NCBI GenBank assembly: GCA_903844645.1
Contig: CAIMUP010000139.1
Location: forward strand, 1-49,254
From: an uncultured Bacteroidota bacterium
Lineage (GTDB): Bacteria > Bacteroidota > Bacteroidia > AKYH767-A > JABDAW01
DNA length: 49,254 nucleotides
Reading direction: 5' to 3'
The notes beneath the pieces were generated by a model, which searched no databases, had not been told where the DNA came from, and worked only from the letters and a program-made list of their open reading frames with translations. A program made the position numbers and the translations under genes. This document shows positions 1 through 7,415 of this stretch, piece by piece. Within the stretch, counting starts at the first letter, position 1. Every line of letters begins with the position of its first letter.

Positions 1-21
1 GTTACCTGAAGTAGTGATACT

Positions 22-63
22 AACTCATAATGCCGTGATAATTCGTTATCACGGCTGTGAGTT
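22..63. terminator. Strong hairpin with TTCG loop, probable terminator
   Basis: A ten-pair stem GCCGTGATAA/TTATCACGGC (32-41 and 46-55) closes a TTCG tetraloop. It extends outward through AACTCA/TGAGTT across short internal loops, and a T-rich stretch follows on the plus strand. This fits a rho-independent terminator of a gene lying left of the window. The gene it serves cannot be seen. Confidence 0.6.
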
Positions 64-134
64 TTCTTAGCTATATGCTGAAATAGTAAAGGCATCTAAT
101 ATTACCTCTAAAAATTTGCGGCTGCAAACCTAAA

Positions 135-209
135 GGGTTTTTCTCCCGACAGGTCTATACCTATAGGAATTCCAATAGTCAAAACCTGTCGGGAGAAAAA
201 CCCGACAGG
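135..209. repeat. Nested inverted repeats (family B palindrome)
   Basis: The 20-bp arms at 135-154 and 184-203 are perfect reverse complements around a 29-bp loop. The right arm overlaps a second hairpin, CCTGTCGGG-(7 nt)-CCCGACAGG, at 185-209. Similar hairpins, CCTGAAAGG-(6-7 nt)-CCTTTCAG, occur at 45640-45663 and 45698-45722, so this is a dispersed small palindrome family and not only a terminator. Together with the element at 249-300 it fills the 316 bases before the first gene, where no coding sequence is visible. Confidence 0.75.
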
Positions 210-248
210 AGGATGCGATAGATAAACAATTGTATCAAGAATTTTATT

Positions 249-300
249 TCATCATTATTTTATGATAGCTTCCTCTTCGGGAGCTACAATAAAATGATGA
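249..300. repeat. REP-like palindrome, family A (diverged copy)
   Basis: This is a long imperfect hairpin with arms TCATCATTaTTTTATgaTAGCT and AGCTAcaATAAAATGATGA around a CTCTTCGGG-type loop. It shares the TTTTATGAT-GCT-CCTCTT-CGGG-GC-CAATAAAA skeleton with elements at 23427, 23681 and 45731. It lies just beyond the 3' end of the thiolase gene and may also act as its terminator. Confidence 0.65.
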
Positions 301-316
301 TAAAACTAATTATGAA

Positions 317-1495
317 TTAGCAGTTCATAATCACCATAGCACTTGCGCCACCGCCACCATTGCAGATTCCGGCAGCACCGTAAGTGCCTTTGTTTTGCTT
401 CAGAACATTGATTAAGGTAACCACAATTCTCGCACCGCTCATCCCCAGCGGATGTCCTAATGCGACTGCTCCGCCATTGACATTGACCTTCTCGGGATTC
501 AATTTCATGAGGCGATTATTGGCGATAGAGACGACAGAAAATGCTTCGTTGATTTCAAAATAATCCATCTGATCTAATGTCATTCCCGCTTTATGCAATG
601 CCAAAGGAATCGCTTTAGAAGGCGTAGTCGTGAACCATTCAGGAGCTTGTTGCGCATCGGCATAAGAAATGATTTTCGCAATCGGGAACAAGCCGAGTTC
701 TTCCATTTTCTTCTTGCTCATCAAAACCAAAGCTGCCGCACCATCATTCAAAGTCGAAGCATTGGCGGCAGTAACAGTGCCATCTTTTACAAAGACAGGG
801 CGCAGGGTTTCGACCTTCGCGAAGTTGACTTTCTTGTATTCTTCATCCTCATTAATAACAATCGGGTCCTTTCCTTTTTGGATAATAGAGATAGGGAATA
901 CCTCGTCGTTGAACTTGCCATCTGCCCATGCTGCGGCACTTCTCTTATAGCTCTCAATCGCGAATGCATCTTGGTCTGCGCGAGAGATATTCATGTCCGC
1001 TGCGCATAACTCGGCAGCATTACCCATGTGATAATCCTTGTAAACATCCCACAAGCCGTCCTTCACCAAACCATCGGTGATTGCGCCATGGCCGAGGCGA
1101 TAACCATTGCGAGCTTTGTCGAGATAATAAGGAACATTGCTCATGCTCTCCATGCCGCCAGCCACCACGATTTCGTTATCGCCAAGCATAATGCTTTGCG
1201 CACCAAACATGATTGCCTTCATGCCACTCGCACATACTTTATTAACGGTAGTTCCCGGCACATGAACAGGGATGCCACCGTTGATGCTCGCTTGGGTTGC
1301 CGGAGCCTGACCGAGATTCGCAGAAAGGACATTGCCCATGAATACTTCATTGACTACTTCCCCCTTGATACCGGCTCTTTCCAATGCCCCCTGGATGGCG
1401 ATAGCACCCAACTGTGTGGCACTCATGGAGGCTAATGAACCTCCGAAACTTCCTATCGGTGTTCGCACCGCACTAACTATAAATACTTCTTTCAT
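317..1495 (-). CDS. Acetyl-CoA C-acetyltransferase (thiolase)
   Basis: A 392-residue thiolase of normal length. It has the acyl-accepting Cys88 in VNKVCASGMKA, the NEAF motif, His348 in GHPLGMSGAR and Cys378 in ICNGGGGA, so the catalytic triad is complete. The family condenses two acetyl-CoA to acetoacetyl-CoA or runs the reverse thiolysis in fatty-acid or ketone metabolism in the cytoplasm. The start (MKEVFIVSAVRTPIG) fits the family N-terminus and follows a TATCTTTG promoter (1527-1535, minus) by about 30 nt. It is divergent from the RNA methyltransferase gene. Whether it is biosynthetic or degradative cannot be decided because no other fatty-acid genes lie nearby. Confidence 0.95.
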   Translation of the reverse strand: MKEVFIVSAVRTPIGSFGGSLASMSATQLGAIAIQGALERAGIKGEVVNEVFMGNVLSANLGQAPATQASINGGIPVHVPGTTVNKVCASGMKAIMFGAQSIMLGDNEIVVAGGMESMSNVPYYLDKARNGYRLGHGAITDGLVKDGLWDVYKDYHMGNAAELCAADMNISRADQDAFAIESYKRSAAAWADGKFNDEVFPISIIQKGKDPIVINEDEEYKKVNFAKVETLRPVFVKDGTVTAANASTLNDGAAALVLMSKKKMEELGLFPIAKIISYADAQQAPEWFTTTPSKAIPLALHKAGMTLDQMDYFEINEAFSVVSIANNRLMKLNPEKVNVNGGAVALGHPLGMSGARIVVTLINVLKQNKGTYGAAGICNGGGGASAMVIMNC

Positions 1496-1526
1496 CTTGT
1501 ATATAATTTATTAAATTTTATTGGCT

Positions 1527-1578
1527 GCAAAGATAGGAATTAGGAGGCAAATGATGAATAGATTAATCATAGTTTTGC
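1527..1578. promoter_or_regulatory. Divergent pair of Bacteroidota-type promoters
   Basis: On the minus strand TATCTTTGC (1535-1527) faces the thiolase. On the plus strand TAGTTTTGC (1570-1578) faces the methyltransferase gene. Both boxes run on into AGCC, so GGCTGCAAAnATA and TAnTTTTGCAGCC form an inverted repeat around the intergenic centre. The -7 boxes match the TAnnTTTG consensus of the primary sigma factor of this phylum. Confidence 0.65.
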
Positions 1579-1600
1579 AGCCGATAAATATTAATACATC

Positions 1601-2134
1601 ATGAGAAAACTAAAGAACGAAGAGTTAGGCAGAAAGACCATCGAAGAGTTTAAGGAAGCGGCAAAAGAACCGATAGTAATTGTCTTGGATAATGTGCGAA
1701 GTTTGAATAACATTGGGTCTATCTTCCGCACTGCCGATGCGTTCTTGATAGAAGCGATTTACTTATGTGGAATCACTGCCCAGCCACCACATAAAGACAT
1801 TCAGAAGACTGCATTGGGAGCTACTGAATCGGTGACATGGAAACACTTTACAACCACCAAAGATGCATTGATTGAATTAAAAGAAGCAGGATATAAGATT
1901 ATCATCATCGAACAGATAGATAAAAGTATTTCCTTAGCTGATTTCATTCCACAACAAGTAACAAAATATGCCTTAGTTTTTGGTAATGAAATAACAGGTA
2001 TTGATGACTCCCTCCTACCCTATTCCGATGAATGTATCGAGATATTCCAAAGGGGAACGAAACATTCATTAAACATTGCGGTAAGCGTAGGAATTGTAGT
2101 CTGGGATTTCTGTAACAAACTAAACCCTATATAA
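1601..2134 (+). CDS. SpoU/TrmH-family RNA 2'-O-methyltransferase
   Basis: A 177-residue SPOUT (alpha/beta-knot) methyltransferase consisting of the catalytic domain alone, without an N-terminal substrate-binding domain. Motif 1 is NVRSLNNIGSIFRTADAF (residues 31-48) with the catalytic-type N and R. Motif 2 is ALVFGNEITGID (124-135). Motif 3 is IFQRGTKHSLNIAVSVG (148-164), the knot that binds S-adenosylmethionine. The family methylates ribose 2'-OH groups in tRNA or rRNA; the target here is unknown. The gene has its own promoter at 1570 and ends at a terminator at 2137, so it is probably monocistronic. Confidence 0.88.
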   Translation: MRKLKNEELGRKTIEEFKEAAKEPIVIVLDNVRSLNNIGSIFRTADAFLIEAIYLCGITAQPPHKDIQKTALGATESVTWKHFTTTKDALIELKEAGYKIIIIEQIDKSISLADFIPQQVTKYALVFGNEITGIDDSLLPYSDECIEIFQRGTKHSLNIAVSVGIVVWDFCNKLNPI

Positions 2135-2136
2135 GC

Positions 2137-2163
2137 AGAAAACCCGCACGAGGCGGGCTTTCT
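2137..2163. terminator. Rho-independent terminator, probably bidirectional
   Basis: The stem AGAAAaCCCGC/GCGGGcTTTCT closes an ACGAG loop, starting 3 nt after the methyltransferase stop codon. The OmpA-family gene ends convergently at 2183, so the hairpin may serve both strands. Confidence 0.75.
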
Positions 2164-2182
2164 GTATTATTCTTAATAAAAA

Positions 2183-3562
2183 TTATTTCTTATCTTTTAT
2201 TAGATTAAAGTCAACCCTTCTGTTTATTTGAAGAATATCCTTTGCCAATGGTTCAGCTTTTCCTTTTGATTCAGTAGATAATCTGCTGCCATCAATGCCA
2301 TAAACTTTGATCAAATGTTTCTTAGCTTCTTCTGCTCTGTTCTTACCTAATGTTTTGTTATAATCAACTGTATTGTGTTCGTCGCAATTACCAGTAACCA
2401 TCAACTTCATGTCCTTATGAGCTTTCATTACCTTAGCTATATAAGCCAAACTTTCGTAATCTGTGTATTGAATTGCATAAACATCAGATGGGAAGTAAAT
2501 AGATGGTAAATATAATTCACCCATTGCTCCGGTAGCAGTACTGTTATTAAATACATTAGTAACGGCATTGTTTACATTGTTCATCATCTTGGCACTCAAG
2601 CTATCCATCTTTACATCATAATCCCCCAACTTCTTATCGGTTGCCTTTCCAAGGCTATCAACAACGGCTTGCATAGCTGCCAATTGTTTCTTGGTAGTAT
2701 CAGCCAATCCATCAATCTTTTTATCCACATTGGCAAGTTCGTTATAAATCTCACCGATAGGATTTACCCAATCAATATTCTTTTCTTTCTTTCCAAAGAT
2801 ATAAATCACGCCTAAGCTAATCCAACCGTACGATTGATGGTAGATATCTGCCTTCCAGGTATAATCTAATTTACTACCTAAAGCCACGGTATATCTGTAT
2901 CTGAACATCAGATTGAAGTGATGATTCAAGTCATACAAAGCTCCGATAGATAATGGGAAAATATACTCACTGGTATTCCCCAACCCTGTCCAGGTATGCA
3001 AGGAATCAGGAATATATTTCGCAGGAGCGATATTATAAGGATCGGATTTGGTTTGGAAGAAATTACTTGTCAAACTTGGTTGAAAGTTGATTTGCCCTGT
3101 TCCAAATGAACCCCTCAAATTAATCTTGTGATTCCGGCTCAACCAGGTAAAGTTCCCGAAGGTGAATACCGCATTCAAAGACCAATCATAGTGAACTTTT
3201 GTTTCCATTGTGGAGTTAAACGCACTATTCTTTCCTTTTAAATCGCCCAATGCAAATTCGCCCTCAATTCCAAACAAGTGAGTGATGGATTTCTTCAGCA
3301 TAACACCGAAATAAAGTCCTGGATCATTGATCGGTCTTTCGATGTATTGAGCCTGGCTCGTTACGTTCCCATAAAACAACGTGGGACCAAAATTTACACC
3401 CAAAGCCCAGGTGTTAAAATCACTTCTCTTAGGCATTAAATCGAAGCTTTGTGTGCTTGATTGATGCGTCTCCTGACCGCTCGTCTTAGCGTCTTGAGCA
3501 TTTACAAATTGGATGCCGCTGAATAACAGGGCTGCGAGGAACAATAGTTTAATTGTTTTCAT
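2183..3562 (-). CDS. OmpA-family outer-membrane protein
   Basis: A 459-residue envelope protein. A signal peptide (MKTIKLLFLAALLFSGIQFVNA) leads into an N-terminal part with alternating beta-strand pattern (about 50-260) that resembles an outer-membrane barrel. A helical, probably coiled-coil stretch follows (about 265-335). The C-terminal OmpA-like peptidoglycan-binding domain has GNCDEHNTVDYN, LGKNRAEEAKKHL and INRRVDFNL near the end. The expected role is a barrel anchored to peptidoglycan. The usual GHTD-type motif is GNCD here. A TAATATTG promoter box lies at 3594-3601 on the minus strand, about 30 nt before the start. Function beyond cell-wall attachment is not recognisable. Confidence 0.85.
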   Translation of the reverse strand: MKTIKLLFLAALLFSGIQFVNAQDAKTSGQETHQSSTQSFDLMPKRSDFNTWALGVNFGPTLFYGNVTSQAQYIERPINDPGLYFGVMLKKSITHLFGIEGEFALGDLKGKNSAFNSTMETKVHYDWSLNAVFTFGNFTWLSRNHKINLRGSFGTGQINFQPSLTSNFFQTKSDPYNIAPAKYIPDSLHTWTGLGNTSEYIFPLSIGALYDLNHHFNLMFRYRYTVALGSKLDYTWKADIYHQSYGWISLGVIYIFGKKEKNIDWVNPIGEIYNELANVDKKIDGLADTTKKQLAAMQAVVDSLGKATDKKLGDYDVKMDSLSAKMMNNVNNAVTNVFNNSTATGAMGELYLPSIYFPSDVYAIQYTDYESLAYIAKVMKAHKDMKLMVTGNCDEHNTVDYNKTLGKNRAEEAKKHLIKVYGIDGSRLSTESKGKAEPLAKDILQINRRVDFNLIKDKK

Positions 3563-3649
3563 AGTTCTAAATTTTAGTTTTTTATTAAGGGCGCAATATT
3601 ACAAAAATTATAATTAATGGCAAAATGATTTATTCAGATTTTTATCTTT

Positions 3650-4225
3650 TTAGTCGCCTTTGTACTTAAAACCTCCAAAAAGGGTTACACTGTTTTCATT
3701 ATTTCCTGATTTCGGGGGACTGGTTTCGGCTACTTTTTCGTTAGTTAGCACCTTTGTTACGGGGAGTTTGTCGGTGCATTCTTCCATTAATATATGGATG
3801 GTTTTATTCATTTTCGGGTGGAGGAAATCGGGAATTAGTTCATTCAATGGTATCAAAGTAAACCTTCGGAATGCGATTTCGGGGTGCGGAATTATTAAAT
3901 CAGGGTCATTAATTATGGTATTCCCGATGAAAAGAATATCTATATCTATCGTTCTGTCTGCCCATTTCGCGGTGCGATGGCGACCTAATTGTGCTTCTAT
4001 ATTCATCGTTATTTCGAGCAAATCGTGGGGGGTATTATCCACCAAAACCGTGATTATTTGATTCAAAAATGCACCTTGGTTTTCATTCCCAAAAGCCGCC
4101 GTTTCGTATATCGAGGATTTTCTGAAGATATTCCCGATGCTTCCCTCGATTAAAATCGCAGCCTTATTAAGGTATGCCTCGCGGTCTCCCAAATTGCTGC
4201 CGAGCAGTAAAATCACCTCATTCAT
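3650..4225 (-). CDS. folK: 2-amino-4-hydroxy-6-hydroxymethyldihydropteridine pyrophosphokinase
   Basis: A 191-residue HPPK, which transfers pyrophosphate from ATP to 6-hydroxymethyl-7,8-dihydropterin in folate synthesis. Recognisable are LLLGSNLGDRE at the N-terminus, GAFLNQI, the RHRTAKWADRTIDIDIL block that binds ATP and Mg2+, and PHPEIAFRRFTLIPL. The start at 4225 (MNEVILLLGSN) is chosen because every known family member begins there and a TAGATTTG box ends 5 nt upstream. The open frame continues upstream to 4516, but that part is only translated 21-bp repeats. The C-terminal tail of about 35 residues after the core is extra and shows no motif. Confidence 0.93.
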   Translation of the reverse strand: MNEVILLLGSNLGDREAYLNKAAILIEGSIGNIFRKSSIYETAAFGNENQGAFLNQIITVLVDNTPHDLLEITMNIEAQLGRHRTAKWADRTIDIDILFIGNTIINDPDLIIPHPEIAFRRFTLIPLNELIPDFLHPKMNKTIHILMEECTDKLPVTKVLTNEKVAETSPPKSGNNENSVTLFGGFKYKGD

Positions 4226-4230
4226 GGCGG

Positions 4231-4238
4231 CAAATCTA
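4231..4238 (-). promoter_or_regulatory. -7 box of folK, predicted leaderless
   Basis: TAGATTTG on the minus strand, then CCGCC, then the ATG at 4225. With the usual distance from box to start point in this phylum, transcription would begin at or next to the start codon. It supports the short FolK start. Confidence 0.5.
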
Positions 4239-4299
4239 ACCATTCCTAGGTTCAAATTCTCTATTTCGATAGGTTTTTGAATACTGAAATAGGCATTTG

Positions 4300-4509
4300 C
4301 TCCATGGCGCAAACGATTTGCGCTATGGAGCAAATGATTTGCGCCATGGAGGAAATGATTTGCGCCATGGAGAAAATGATTTGAGCCATGGAGAAAATGA
4401 TTTGCGCTATGGAGGAAATGATTTGCGCCACGGAGGAAATGATTTGAGCCATGGAGCAAATGATTTGCGCTATGGAGGAAATGATTTGATCTATGGAGAA
4501 AATGGGTTT
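4300..4509. repeat. 21-bp direct-repeat array, 10 copies
   Basis: Ten head-to-tail copies, each exactly 21 bp. The conserved core is ATGGAGnAAATGATTTG with the dyads CCATGG and CAAATGATTTG. The first full copy also reads GCGCAAA-CGA-TTTGCGC. The array sits between the divergent folK and sppA promoters and is followed about 65 bp later by the sppA -7 box (TATCCTTG, 4576-4583). Copies differ at a few fixed positions. Because 21 is divisible by three, spurious open frames run through it on both strands. Confidence 0.95.
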
Positions 4510-4611
4510 TTATCAATCAAAAATCGACTCCTATGAGGTAAAAATCCTTCCGTCGTCCCTTTCCTCCCGATTTTGTATCCTTGCACCCTTATAATAATAG
4601 TATATAATAGT

Positions 4612-6390
4612 ATGAAACAATTCTTCAAATTTATGTTCGCCTCCATGGTCGGATTTTTTCTTTCCTTCCTCTTAATTTCGGTGGTATTAATCCTGATTAT
4701 GGTCGGCGTCGTGTCGTCCGTCAATAAGGATAAAGATGTCAAAGTATCGAATAATTCGGTGCTGTTGGTCAAATTAAACACGCCCATTACCGAGCGTACG
4801 TCTAAAAATCCGTTCGAGAATTTCAATTACTCCGCGCTCACTGCCAATGAAAATATCGGCTTGAACGACCTCCTTGCCAACATCAAAAAGGCGAAAAAAG
4901 ATGAACACATCAAAGGCATTTTATTGGATGTCAGCAGCGTCGCGATGGGCATTGCCATGCTCGAGGAAGTGCGGAATGCGTTGATTGATTTTAAGGATTC
5001 CAAGAAATTTATCTACGCCTATTCCGAGGAATATACGCAAGGGTCATATTATATTTCGTCCATCGCCGATCAGATTTTTTTGAATCCGCAAGGCGGCATG
5101 GATTTTAAGGGTTTGAGCGTGCAGATGATGTTCTTCAAAGGAGCCTTGGATAAGCTCGGTATCGAACCGCAAATCATTCGGCATGGGCGGTATAAGAGTT
5201 TTGTTGAGCCTTATATTATGGATAAGATGAGCGATGATAACCGTAAACAGATAAGGAGTTTTATAGGGTCTATCTGGAATACTTTATTGGATAATATTTC
5301 CAAGAGCCGCCACCTCGAAACCCAAGCCCTGCAACAGATTGCCGATAGTATCTCCATCCAAAAGCCAGAAGATGCCCTCCGTTTAAAGATGGTGGATAAA
5401 TTGGTTTATCGCGATGAATTATTAACCGCCGTCGCCAAGCAATTAGGGCTTGCCGCCAATGCTACCATCAACTTTGTGAACATCACAAAATACACCAAAG
5501 CCTTCGTTAAAGACGAGGATAAGAAATGGAATGCTGATAAAATTGCAATCGTTTATGCCGTCGGCGAAATACACAGCGGCAAAGGAAAAGAAAACCAAAT
5601 AGGTTCTGAAATCACCTGTGAAGCCTTACGCAAAGCCCGCACCGATGATAAAGTAAAAGCCGTCGTTCTTCGGGTTAATTCTCCGGGAGGCAGTGCATTG
5701 GCTTCGGATGTAATATGGCGGGAAGTCCTCCTCACAAAAATGGTGAAGCCCGTAGTCGTTTCCATGGGCGATGTGGCAGCATCCGGCGGATATTATATTT
5801 CTTGCGCTGCGGATACTATCGTCGCTGAACCGAATACCATTACAGGCTCTATCGGGGTCTTCGGAATCCTATTTAATGCCAAGAAACTCCTGAACGACAA
5901 GTTAGGAATTACCTTCGATACCGTGAATACCGGTAAGCATGCCGATATAGGCTCCACCGCTCGCCCTATGACCAACTCCGAACGCATCGTAATTCAACGC
6001 AGTGTGGAGAAAGTTTATGACACCTTTATATCAAGGGTTTCCGAAGGGAGGCATATCTCTAAGGCTGATGTAGATAGTATCGGACAGGGGCGTGTTTGGA
6101 GTGGATCAGATGCCTTAAAAGTCCATCTTGTGGATGTTCTGGGCGGCATAGATAAAGCCATCGAGATAGCCGCAAGGATGGGCAAAGTCAGCAAGTATCA
6201 TATTATCTCATTACCTGAACAAAAAGAACCGTGGTGGTATGAATTGTTGGACAACGCTTCGGATGATGCAGAGAATGCCATGCTGAAACATCAGTTAGGG
6301 GATTCCTATAAATACTATCAGCAGCTACAATCCATCCTCAAGCAAAATGGTATCGAAGCTCGCATGGAATATGATTTAGAAATTTATTAA
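4612..6390 (+). CDS. sppA: Signal peptide peptidase SppA, 67K type
   Basis: A 592-residue membrane-anchored serine protease that degrades signal peptides left in the inner membrane. Residues about 4-36 form one transmembrane segment. Two S49 peptidase domains follow. The N-terminal one supplies the general-base Lys195 in HGRYKSFVEP. The C-terminal one supplies the nucleophile Ser391 in GDVAASGGYYIS, with VNSPGGSALASD before it. Length matches the long 67K form. The start at 4612 (MKQFFKFMF) is preferred over an in-frame codon at 4573, which would overlap the -7 box TATCCTTG at 4576-4583. It is followed 5 nt later by the WG-like gene. Confidence 0.95.
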   Translation: MKQFFKFMFASMVGFFLSFLLISVVLILIMVGVVSSVNKDKDVKVSNNSVLLVKLNTPITERTSKNPFENFNYSALTANENIGLNDLLANIKKAKKDEHIKGILLDVSSVAMGIAMLEEVRNALIDFKDSKKFIYAYSEEYTQGSYYISSIADQIFLNPQGGMDFKGLSVQMMFFKGALDKLGIEPQIIRHGRYKSFVEPYIMDKMSDDNRKQIRSFIGSIWNTLLDNISKSRHLETQALQQIADSISIQKPEDALRLKMVDKLVYRDELLTAVAKQLGLAANATINFVNITKYTKAFVKDEDKKWNADKIAIVYAVGEIHSGKGKENQIGSEITCEALRKARTDDKVKAVVLRVNSPGGSALASDVIWREVLLTKMVKPVVVSMGDVAASGGYYISCAADTIVAEPNTITGSIGVFGILFNAKKLLNDKLGITFDTVNTGKHADIGSTARPMTNSERIVIQRSVEKVYDTFISRVSEGRHISKADVDSIGQGRVWSGSDALKVHLVDVLGGIDKAIEIAARMGKVSKYHIISLPEQKEPWWYELLDNASDDAENAMLKHQLGDSYKYYQQLQSILKQNGIEARMEYDLEIY

Positions 6391-6395
6391 CTAGA

Positions 6396-7195
6396 ATGAA
6401 ATTAGCATCCCTCTTTATTACTTTTTTTAGCATCACGCTTTTCCAATTACAAGCGCAAACTGCATATCCTTTTCTTGAAAAAAATAAATGGTATTTTGTA
6501 GATACTAATCTCAAAAAAATTGATAAAATAATTTACGAGGAGATAATTCCTGCCGAAAACAACTTTTTTTATTTGCGAAAAAAAACAAACTTGCTTTGGC
6601 AAATAATTTTGGAAAACAAATTACAGAATTTGAGTTCGACAGGATTTATTATGACTGGCATTTTGGATTAAGATTTTCCGGCATAAAAAATAAGAATTAT
6701 TTTTGGATAAATACTGATGGAAAAATTGAAAAGCAGGAACCAATGGGGTACTGCGGAGGTGCCAAAGGATATCTGAAATATTGGTCAGTTTATAAAAAAG
6801 ATGGTAAATATGGTTTTGTAAATACTCCTGTTGGCAGACCTAAAAGTGAAGATACATTGTCTGCAATTTACGATGAAATTCTTAATCATAACGGACCCAA
6901 TGTTGCCATCAAATTAAATGGTTGTTGGGGTATTTATGATTTTATTAGAAGAAGATATTGTACCGAGCCACAGTTTGATTTAATTATTATAGACAAGCGA
7001 GGCTCGGATGACGAATATTGTAATTTTTATGTAATTAACAATGGCTTATATGGCTGGATTCATTATTACGGATATTTACAAATCTATCCAAAATATAAAT
7101 CCCTGAAACCCGCTGCCAACGGCTATTTTTTTGTTACCAGTGCATCAGGCAAATCAGGGTATATTACAGGAAAAGGATTGGAGTTATTCAAATAA
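6396..7195 (+). CDS. WG-repeat-like secreted protein, split by a -1 frameshift at a poly-A run
   Basis: Two overlapping frames make one protein. The first (6396-6671) has a signal peptide (MKLASLFITFFSITLFQLQAQ) and KNKWYFVDTNLKKIDKIIYEEI. The second continues from about 6584 to 7195 with GKQITEFEFDRIYYD, DGKYGFVNTP, NGCWGIYD and NGLYGWIHYYGYLQIYPKYKS, typical WG beta-repeat phrases. The join lies at eight A residues (6578-6585) read as CGA-AAA-AAA-ACA; slipping back one base restores the reading KKNKLALANNFGKQ. WG-repeat proteins are common, functionally vague surface proteins in this phylum. The break may be a real mutation, a sequencing error or slippage at A-AAA-AAA. It starts 5 nt after sppA and is more AT-rich than its neighbours. 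Confidence 0.7.
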
Positions 7196-7270
7196 AATTC
7201 TCTTCCCCGAATTGAGAATTATTAATTCCATTTATGATTTTAGATAGGTTAAAATTTTAACTAAAAACCC

Positions 7271-7375
7271 GCCGAATCGCATCCCTTAACCCCCGAATCC
7301 AATCCCTTAACCCCCAAATCCAATCCCTTGCACCCCGAATAGCAAATTCACACCGCCGAATCCAATCCCTTACTC
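7271..7375. repeat. 21-bp direct-repeat array, 5 copies
   Basis: Five adjacent 21-bp units start at 7271, 7292, 7313, 7334 and 7355, with the core CCGAATCCAATCCCTTA. Copies 1-3 are close, copy 4 is strongly diverged and copy 5 is again close to consensus. The array ends 29 bp before the polX -7 box. This unit has no clear internal dyad, unlike most other arrays here. Confidence 0.85.
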
Positions 7376-7403
7376 TTCAAATCATATTCTAACATCATTT
7401 TAT

Positions 7404-7411
7404 TACCTTCG
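7404..7411 (+). promoter_or_regulatory. -7 box of polX, predicted leaderless
   Basis: TTACCTTCG followed by CCCC and the ATG at 7416. It fits TAnnTT(T/C)G with four bases between box and start codon, leaving no room for a Shine-Dalgarno leader. Confidence 0.5.
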
Positions 7412-7415
7412 CCCC

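Noticed and set aside
4226-4516. N-terminal extension of FolK by about 97 residues
   Set aside because: The extension is only the translated 21-bp array (HFLHGAN-type repeats), family members start at MNEVILLLGSN, and the promoter box lies inside the extension.
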